DNA of 39,672 nucleotides from a virus: positions 1-39,672 of IMG/VR virus record IMGVR_UViG_3300009158_000092; one strand, given 5' to 3'. The position numbers and the translations under genes were made by a program. Below, piece after piece: positions 35,114-39,672 of this stretch. The notes beneath the pieces are model-generated. The model did not search any database. It was not told the origin of the DNA and saw only the letters and a list, made by a program, of their open reading frames with translations. Numbering within the stretch: position 1 is the first letter of the stretch; every line of letters starts with the position of its first letter.

Positions 35114-35314
35114 TTAGTGTAGTTCATGTATCTTAACATGAAATGAGCACGGATCTCCGCCTTCATCCCACTCTTGCATTTCTTCTTCCGTCATAGGCGG
35201 ACCATCATGTGTATCACAAAACACATCAGATACCCAGCCTCTGTCATAACCATTTTTGAGCCATATTTCAAACTCTACATGATCAATGTATCCTTCGTCT
35301 GGCTCTATATCCAT
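35114..35314 (-). CDS. Acidic hypothetical protein
   Basis: 66 aa. GYDRGWVSDVFCDTHDGPPM and EEEMQEWDEGGDPC are a pattern found in short actinophage proteins. Overlaps the thioredoxin gene by 10 bases. Unknown. Confidence 0.6.
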   Translation of the reverse strand: MDIEPDEGYIDHVEFEIWLKNGYDRGWVSDVFCDTHDGPPMTEEEMQEWDEGGDPCSFHVKIHELH

Positions 35315-35607
35315 TCTGAAAGCTCCTCAAGCATAATATGCTTTGGCTTTGCGCCAGCAATAGTTTTAACTGGCTTCCCAGACTTAAATAATACCATATA
35401 AGGGATAGAGGTTACAGAGTATTCTGCCGATTTGATTGGATTCTCATCAACATTTAACTTACCGACCCATAATCCACGCTCATTTGATATTTCATCAAGT
35501 ATTGGAGACACTTTTTTGCATGGCCCGCACCATGGAGCCCAAAAATCAATAAGGACTAGATTGTGAGAATCTAGAACCCTATCAAAACTTTCGTCCGTTA
35601 CAATCAT
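35305..35607 (-). CDS. trxA: Thioredoxin
   Basis: 100 aa, the usual length. WCGPC at 26-30 is the active site, the cis-Pro loop is TSIP near residue 70, and IDFWAPWC and GKPVKTIAG are typical. It can reduce the shuttle cysteines of the ribonucleotide reductase at 5154-7088. ATGA overlap with the next gene upstream. Confidence 0.93.
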   Translation of the reverse strand: MIVTDESFDRVLDSHNLVLIDFWAPWCGPCKKVSPILDEISNERGLWVGKLNVDENPIKSAEYSVTSIPYMVLFKSGKPVKTIAGAKPKHIMLEELSEWI

Positions 35608-35810
35608 TGATCTTTTAATTCCTCCGCTGCGGCATTAAACTTATTCATAAATTCTTGAATTACAAATAAGGTTGTCTCGTGTGCATTTTTTGACATTGCA
35701 CTAAATGCCTGTTGATTTTTTTCATCTTCTGGTAGAGCAGAGGACCATTTTTTATATAGGCCCTCTGCAACCTCTCCAATTATTTCATCCATCACTGTCA
35801 AATCAGCCAT
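35604..35810 (-). CDS. Small helical hypothetical protein
   Basis: 68 aa from the ATG at 35810 (overlapping the subtilase end by 8 bases). All helical (VMDEIIGEVAEGLYKKWSSA). Unknown; between thioredoxin and protease genes. Confidence 0.55.
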   Translation of the reverse strand: MADLTVMDEIIGEVAEGLYKKWSSALPEDEKNQQAFSAMSKNAHETTLFVIQEFMNKFNAAAEELKDQ

Positions 35811-36735
35811 TAATCGCTGCCTCAATATTAATAAGCTTTGCATTCTTAATTACTGAGTTGAAGGCTGTAGATGAAGTTTTTAGCAACAAGTTGTATTGAT
35901 CTTGATAAGATAAGCTAGGCTTTGCAGTTTTTAGCTGCACCCACTGTGATGCTGCTAATGCTGTTGAAGCAGATGTACCACTTACATTTTTTTGAATGTT
36001 ACCAGCTGAGTAGGCAGTGGTATCTCCAAGTGTAACAAAATCTACTTTGTCTACATCGTAATTAGCGTACCTAGCAACGTAACCAGTGTTATCTACAGAT
36101 GCTACAGATATTGATTCGTCAATACATGAAGGCCAGTCAATTCTTTTATAGTCACGAGTGTTGCCAGTTGAAAAAAATGATGGAACACCTACTGAAATTA
36201 ACTTAACAATTGCATCTTTTGTCTTAGGTGTATTTGGGCAATAGTTTGTTCCTTGTGCACCTAAAGAGTGATTTCCCTGTGACATAGTAACTGCTTGAAT
36301 GTTCCACTTATCTTTATTAGAATAAACCCAATTTAATGCATTGTAAACCGTTGACTCGTACGCAGTTTGTCTGGTACCAGTAGCGGTAGCCCCAATAATT
36401 CTAATAAAAACTATATTGACATTTGGGTTATTTTGAACAACAATTGATGCCATCTGTGTTCCATGCTCAAATCCGTTCTTTGAAATCAGATTAGACGGTA
36501 ATGCGGCAGCTCCAGGGCCCTCCATAAACTTTTGTCCATTTGGACAAGAAGCCCAATCAATAATACAAACTTCAGTTGCAATTTTGCCATTAAAAATTGG
36601 CAAAGAAGAATCTAGTGCCGTATCTAATACTGCAATTGTGGGTACTGCTACCGTGTGATTCTTCAGCGCTGCGTTAGCAGTTATTGGAAATAGTAGTGTA
36701 AGTGTTAAAGCTATAGTTATTATTTTTTTATTCAT
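35803..36735 (-). CDS. Secreted subtilisin-like serine protease (S8)
   Basis: 310 aa. A signal peptide (1-22, ending ANA) is followed by the S8 domain with the triad D38 (AVLDTALD), H91 (EHGTQMAS) and S255 (SGTSAS), and N192 (STGNTR) as the oxyanion residue. There is no obvious propeptide. The ATG is exactly 7 bases after the -10 box, so the message is leaderless. It may cut surface proteins of the host or of the virion. Confidence 0.85.
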   Translation of the reverse strand: MNKKIITIALTLTLLFPITANAALKNHTVAVPTIAVLDTALDSSLPIFNGKIATEVCIIDWASCPNGQKFMEGPGAAALPSNLISKNGFEHGTQMASIVVQNNPNVNIVFIRIIGATATGTRQTAYESTVYNALNWVYSNKDKWNIQAVTMSQGNHSLGAQGTNYCPNTPKTKDAIVKLISVGVPSFFSTGNTRDYKRIDWPSCIDESISVASVDNTGYVARYANYDVDKVDFVTLGDTTAYSAGNIQKNVSGTSASTALAASQWVQLKTAKPSLSYQDQYNLLLKTSSTAFNSVIKNAKLINIEAAING

Positions 36736-36741
36736 AAGTAT

Positions 36742-36769
36742 ATTCTACTAAATATACCCTAGTTGTCAA
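36742..36769 (-). promoter_or_regulatory. Promoter of the subtilase, leaderless
   Basis: TTGACA (36769-36764), 16 bases, TAGAAT (36747-36742). The start coincides with the ATG at 36735. The -35 overlaps the end of the upstream gene. Confidence 0.75.
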
Positions 36770-36953
36770 GCTTTTTTTGATACCATTTTCCAGCCTGTAG
36801 ATCGGAATGCAATTTGTCTATCGCTCCTGTATCTTCCATGACCATTTCTCTTGAGTCTAATAGATTGTTTACTGTTCCTGTTAACAATTCAATGTATAGC
36901 TCCATACGCACTACCTGAAGTTCTAGTAGTCTTAGTCTTTCTGATTTTCTCAT
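36759..36953 (-). CDS. Coiled-coil hypothetical protein
   Basis: 64 aa with heptad-like Leu spacing (RLRLLELQVVRMELYIELLT). Overlaps the upstream gene by 4 bases. Unknown. Confidence 0.55.
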   Translation of the reverse strand: MRKSERLRLLELQVVRMELYIELLTGTVNNLLDSREMVMEDTGAIDKLHSDLQAGKWYQKKLDN

Positions 36954-37315
36954 TGTCCCGCTTCCCTATCTACTGGTGTTGGGGCAGTCGCAAGACTACC
37001 ACAATTTGCACACTCCATATCTATAAAATATGTAGCTATCTCAAAATTATCAAATATTGTTTTTAAATTCCAAATGTTGCATCCACAAACACATTGGTGA
37101 GTTGGGGCTCCTCTTAAATCTATAGCATGATCATAATTACTTGGCCTTAAAAGGTTTATGTCAATAGCACCGTCAGAAGAACTTTCATTATTTGCATGCT
37201 CTTCTAGCTTATCTATGTAGTATAAGCCTAAAGAATATTTTGAAGTAAAAGATTTAAACAGCATAAAGCAAATAACTGTTGCCATTACTGCAATTACTGT
37301 CGATGCCTCTATCAT
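36950..37315 (-). CDS. Membrane-anchored zinc-ribbon protein
   Basis: 121 aa. N-terminal helix (STVIAVMATVICFMLF), then a linker and CVCGC and CANC as a C4 ribbon. Same design as the 60-residue protein at 27678. Unknown. Confidence 0.6.
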   Translation of the reverse strand: MIEASTVIAVMATVICFMLFKSFTSKYSLGLYYIDKLEEHANNESSSDGAIDINLLRPSNYDHAIDLRGAPTHQCVCGCNIWNLKTIFDNFEIATYFIDMECANCGSLATAPTPVDREAGQ

Positions 37316-37329
37316 GATTCAATTATACA

Positions 37330-37887
37330 CTAAACTTGAATATATGTATAGGGGGCAGATACGCTCATGTTAAATTCAGTGGCTGCTTCTAACGCTGCCT
37401 TCAAGCGAAGTCGGGGGTTCTTTTGGTTCTTAGTAGCATGAAGCGCACCAAGAGCAATCTGTCCTCCGCTTCCTTCTGCCATATAGTTTACTATGTTTTC
37501 CCCAACATGAAAGTCTTCATCTATAGTAAAGATTCTACCTTCAAGGCCAACTATAAAAATTCCACCAGTGTCTTCCTCAGAGGATGATCCAATGCTTCCA
37601 TATCCATGCTCTTTAAATGCAGCCTTAACCGAATCAACAAACTTAGTTCTCATAAACTTATCTAATCCAGAATTAGTTTTTGTTGGTGTATATTTTGGTG
37701 GAGTCCACATGTACTGAAGAATTTGCCCCATGCGAAATGAATCTGTAAATGCAATAGCATACTGACCAACTTTAAAACATTTAGGTTCTTTTCTTGCCAG
37801 TATCCAACCAGTTTTATCATCTGAGGCAGCATGATCTGATGCCATATATACGACACCACCTTGGGCAATTGCAACAATACAAGTCAT
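37330..37887 (-). CDS. Proteasome-beta/HslV-like Ntn hydrolase, leaderless
   Basis: 185 aa. After removal of Met, Thr becomes the N-terminal residue (MTCIVAIAQG), as in HslV and proteasome beta subunits. The conserved Asp (MASDHA, D18) and Lys in RKEPKCFKVG fit the catalytic D17/K33 pair, and the C-terminal GSGGQIALGAL matches the SGGxxAxGAL motif. Related Ntn proteins occur in several actinophages with unknown roles. The ATG lies 7 bases after TATACT (37899-37894); the -35 is poor. Confidence 0.8.
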   Translation of the reverse strand: MTCIVAIAQGGVVYMASDHAASDDKTGWILARKEPKCFKVGQYAIAFTDSFRMGQILQYMWTPPKYTPTKTNSGLDKFMRTKFVDSVKAAFKEHGYGSIGSSSEEDTGGIFIVGLEGRIFTIDEDFHVGENIVNYMAEGSGGQIALGALHATKNQKNPRLRLKAALEAATEFNMSVSAPYTYIQV

Positions 37888-37919
37888 AATATAAGTATAC
37901 TATTTATATATTTTTAGGG

Positions 37920-38222
37920 CTAGTCCTCTAAATCATGTAATTCTACGTGAGAAAGCTTTAATAAAGTTGATTCTAATTCAGACTTTACTCTTATTAATTC
38001 TTGAATTGCTTCAAAATATTTATCTTTCCATTCATCTAAATCACGCTCAAGTTTATATAAATTAATTTGTAAATCTTTTAGTTCTAATCTTAAAATATCT
38101 TGTGATCTTTCTTGCTTCCTAATCTTATCCCTTTTATTCTCTTTAAATGAAGAAAATATAGCAGTAGCAAACCCACTGACTATAGAGGCTGATATAGCAA
38201 TTATTATTGAAAAACTATCCAT
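37920..38222 (-). CDS. Membrane-anchored coiled-coil protein
   Basis: 100 aa. One N-terminal helix (IIIAISASIVSGFATAIF) and a long coiled coil (ILRLELKDLQINLYKLERDL). The layout recalls an Rz-type spanin or a tethered coiled coil, but actinophages rarely use Rz, so the role is open. TATAAT lies within about 10 bases of the ATG. Confidence 0.6.
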   Translation of the reverse strand: MDSFSIIIAISASIVSGFATAIFSSFKENKRDKIRKQERSQDILRLELKDLQINLYKLERDLDEWKDKYFEAIQELIRVKSELESTLLKLSHVELHDLED

Positions 38223-38251
38223 TATTACTATATTATACTACAATATGAGTA

Positions 38252-38488
38252 TTAAACTAGTAACTCAGATGCTGAAATCTCATTACCGCAGTATCTTTTT
38301 TTAATTACATATTCTCTTACTGTTTCTGGGCCAAATTGTCTTCCAGATAAAATTACTACCCATCTTGGCTCAAACTTAGACACAATGCATGTTTCGCACA
38401 TTAATAAATTAATTGAAAGCAGAGAAGACTTTCTTGCAATTAATTTATTCTTTGTTTTGTTGCAACAATAACATAAAACTTTTTCCAT
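38252..38488 (-). CDS. Zinc-binding hypothetical protein
   Basis: 78 aa with CYCC (6-9) and CETC (31-34), then a basic strand region. Unknown; two bases from the next gene. Confidence 0.6.
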   Translation of the reverse strand: MEKVLCYCCNKTKNKLIARKSSLLSINLLMCETCIVSKFEPRWVVILSGRQFGPETVREYVIKKRYCGNEISASELLV

Positions 38489-38490
38489 AA

Positions 38491-38706
38491 TTATTCTTCC
38501 TTTAAATAAGTAAATACAATTTCTTCAAGTATAACGAACTCTTCGTTATCTATCAGTTCTTCATGATCTATTCCATCTTTTGTATATTTTACTACTGAGG
38601 CGTAGGCTCCAAGACTTTCGAGCACACCGTGTATTTCTTCAGCATATATGTATACTATATTTACTATCTCATGTCTTTCTTCCACTTGGAACCCCCTCAA
38701 GTTCAC
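38491..38706 (-). CDS. Small acidic hypothetical protein
   Basis: 71 aa (VYIYAEEIHGVLESLGAYAS). Overlaps the upstream gene by 38 bases. Mixed alpha/beta. Unknown. Confidence 0.55.
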   Translation of the reverse strand: MNLRGFQVEERHEIVNIVYIYAEEIHGVLESLGAYASVVKYTKDGIDHEELIDNEEFVILEEIVFTYLKEE

Positions 38707-38986
38707 ACCTTACACCATATGACTCTACTATCTTTTTAACCATTTCAACATATTCTATTACTCGCAGTTTCATGCTTCCGTCATATTTTGAAAAATTATC
38801 TTCATATAGTCTAATTGCTATAAACTCTGGGTACTTTACCATGTCTAACCTCAAGTCAGCAGCTGGTGACTTGATTTCTCTTACTTTTTTTGCCATCTCT
38901 TTAGTATAAAAAACTGGTTTGATCGGCTCACCAGTCCATTGATTTATACCGTGCTCAAAATGATTTTTATTTTTATCTATGAACAT
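38669..38986 (-). CDS. Hypothetical protein
   Basis: 105 aa. NQWTGEPIKPVFYTKEMAKK and a helical core. Overlaps the WhiB gene by 14 bases. No family recognised. Confidence 0.55.
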   Translation of the reverse strand: MFIDKNKNHFEHGINQWTGEPIKPVFYTKEMAKKVREIKSPAADLRLDMVKYPEFIAIRLYEDNFSKYDGSMKLRVIEYVEMVKKIVESYGVRCELEGVPSGRKT

Positions 38987-39287
38987 TTTTATCCTTTAGC
39001 CTCTTCCAGACATCTTTTGTTTTATGGGAATTTCTGACTTTGTCCACGGATCCAGAGCTAAGATATACACCGCCCCAAACTCCATAGTCATCTGCTTCTT
39101 TTCCTTTTTCAAAACAAATTTTGATAATTGGACAAGACAAGCATGCTTCATCTATGCCTTTAGCTATATTTATATCTGCTTCGTACTTGTCAAAAAATAA
39201 ATTTGTGTCCATACCTAAGCATAAAGCTAGGTCGTACCATTCAATTTTTTTATCATTTATATTTAAATCATTTAAAATATTTGACAT
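38973..39287 (-). CDS. WhiB-family iron-sulfur transcription factor
   Basis: 104 aa from the ATG at 39287, which follows the WhiB pattern of a short N-terminus. The four Fe-S cysteines are C23 (LALCLG), C49, C52 (CLSC) and C58, and GVWGG (69-73) is the sigma-factor-contact turn. WhiB proteins are found only in actinobacteria and their phages and bind the primary sigma factor; phage copies can change host transcription. It could control the leftward promoters here. Confidence 0.88.
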   Translation of the reverse strand: MSNILNDLNINDKKIEWYDLALCLGMDTNLFFDKYEADINIAKGIDEACLSCPIIKICFEKGKEADDYGVWGGVYLSSGSVDKVRNSHKTKDVWKRLKDKNVHR

Positions 39288-39501
39288 ATCTTTTTGGCAA
39301 CATCCATATTCCGTTTTTATTGACAGAAATTTTTTCTGTCTTTCCCCAAGCATTTTTTCTAAACATGCCCTTTATATCGGAATATCCGCCGTTATCCTTT
39401 TTCCATATAACAAGATCATAATTATTCCAAAACGATTCTTGTTTTGGCGTTTGTGATTTTTTAATAAAAATTTCAACGCCTTTCTCCGTGAGATGTAACA
39501 T
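39268..39501 (-). CDS. Hypothetical protein
   Basis: 77 aa from the ATG at 39501 behind AAAAGAG; longer in-frame starts fall inside the tRNA gene and are rejected. Basic and Trp-rich (SFWNNYDLVIWKKDNGGYSD). It resembles a small restriction-like or DNA-binding domain, but this is not firm. Confidence 0.55.
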   Translation of the reverse strand: MLHLTEKGVEIFIKKSQTPKQESFWNNYDLVIWKKDNGGYSDIKGMFRKNAWGKTEKISVNKNGIWMLPKRYVKYFK

Positions 39502-39516
39502 ATTACTCTTTTCTAG

Positions 39517-39598
39517 TACCCGAAGTCGGACTTGAACCGACATGCCGTAAAGCAACAAATTTTAAGTCTGTCGTGTATACCGATTCCACCATTCGGGC
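39517..39598 (-). tRNA. tRNA-Leu(UAA)
   Basis: 82-nt class II tRNA: acceptor GCCCGAA/TTCGGGT, anticodon loop CTTAAAA (anticodon UAA), a long variable arm (TGTTGCTTTACGGCA), T-arm GTCGG-TTCAAGT-CCGAC. CCA is not encoded. Confidence 0.92.
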
Positions 39599-39603
39599 AT
39601 ATG

Positions 39604-39672
39604 CTGGTCCACCAGGTCTCGATCCTGGGACATCCAAATTAACAGTTTGGCGCTCTACCAACTGAGCTATGG
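39604..39672 (-). tRNA. tRNA-Asn(GUU), 5' end beyond the window
   Basis: Anticodon stem CCAAA/TTTGG around CTGTTAA (anticodon GUU); T-arm CCAGG-ATCGAGA-CCTGG; acceptor 3' strand TGGACCA with discriminator G. The first few acceptor bases lie past the right edge. A tRNA cluster probably continues there. Confidence 0.85.

Noticed and set aside
1-39672. Integrase, attachment sites or a temperate module
   Set aside because: No integrase, excisionase or repressor/Cro pair can be recognised. The tRNA genes were checked for a nearby attachment-site repeat, and none was seen.

Overview
The window looks like a stretch of the genome of an AT-rich actinobacterial phage. The evidence is a run of phage tail-fibre genes, a WhiB-type iron-sulfur regulator, a GP88-family protein, a DUF932-type protein, a DUF7455-type zinc mini-protein, a class II ribonucleotide reductase with a thioredoxin, and four phage-type tRNA genes. 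Low GC, glycan and sulfate genes and an Ala/Thr-rich secreted protein suggest a freshwater planktonic actinobacterium (Nanopelagicales-like) as host; that is inference. No terminase, portal, capsid, polymerase or integrase gene is visible, so this is only part of the genome.

Layout. (1) 1-8162, leftward: a tail-fibre operon, a small holin candidate with an EF-hand loop, the B12-dependent ribonucleotide reductase and a GT4 glycosyltransferase. (2) 8249-11469, rightward: a secreted lytic transglycosylase, small proteins, a GT61 glycosyltransferase, a candidate small RNA and a 2-oxoglutarate/Fe(II) oxygenase. (3) 11449-14361, leftward: two SGNH-hydrolase-like paralogues, small membrane and zinc proteins and a tRNA-Ile(UAU). 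(4) 14362-14823: divergent intergenic region with a tandem heptamer. (5) 14824-26947, rightward: about 35 mostly tiny genes, often joined by TAATG or ATGA overlaps, with a tRNA-Asp. (6) 26948-27457: converging, mostly non-coding. (7) 27458-39672, leftward: many zinc-ribbon mini-proteins, an HNH protein, a CDGSH-like protein, a sulfotransferase, an APS kinase/nucleotidyltransferase fusion, two DUF2061 proteins, a secreted coiled-coil protein, thioredoxin, a secreted subtilase, a proteasome-beta-like protein, WhiB, and tRNA-Leu and tRNA-Asn.

The most unusual feature is the control of region 5. Fifteen promoters share TGTCAG, exactly ten bases, then a TATAAT-like -10. Most are followed by a common leader, AACGAAAG(G/A), which is also the ribosome-binding site. 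Nine of them have a CRP/GlxR-type palindrome (TGTGA-N6-TCACA, zero or one mismatch) centred about 55-85 bases upstream of the predicted start, most often -74.5. The same intergenic regions repeat further boxes (GGCGTGTCG, GCCCGCAAA, TTACGA, CCCTGRAATT) and perfect DnaA boxes. At 23759-23905 a promoter and a strong terminator bracket a candidate small RNA whose eight-base hairpin loop is the exact complement of the leader core CAACGAAA. Together this looks like a coordinated regulon: a host cAMP-receptor-type regulator (inferred) could drive many small genes, and one small RNA could act on their shared ribosome-binding site.

A second theme is surface chemistry: two glycosyltransferases, two SGNH proteins, an oxygenase, a sulfate-activating enzyme and a sulfotransferase. 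A third is leaderless expression: at least nine genes have a -10 box placed so that transcription should begin at or within one base of the start codon.
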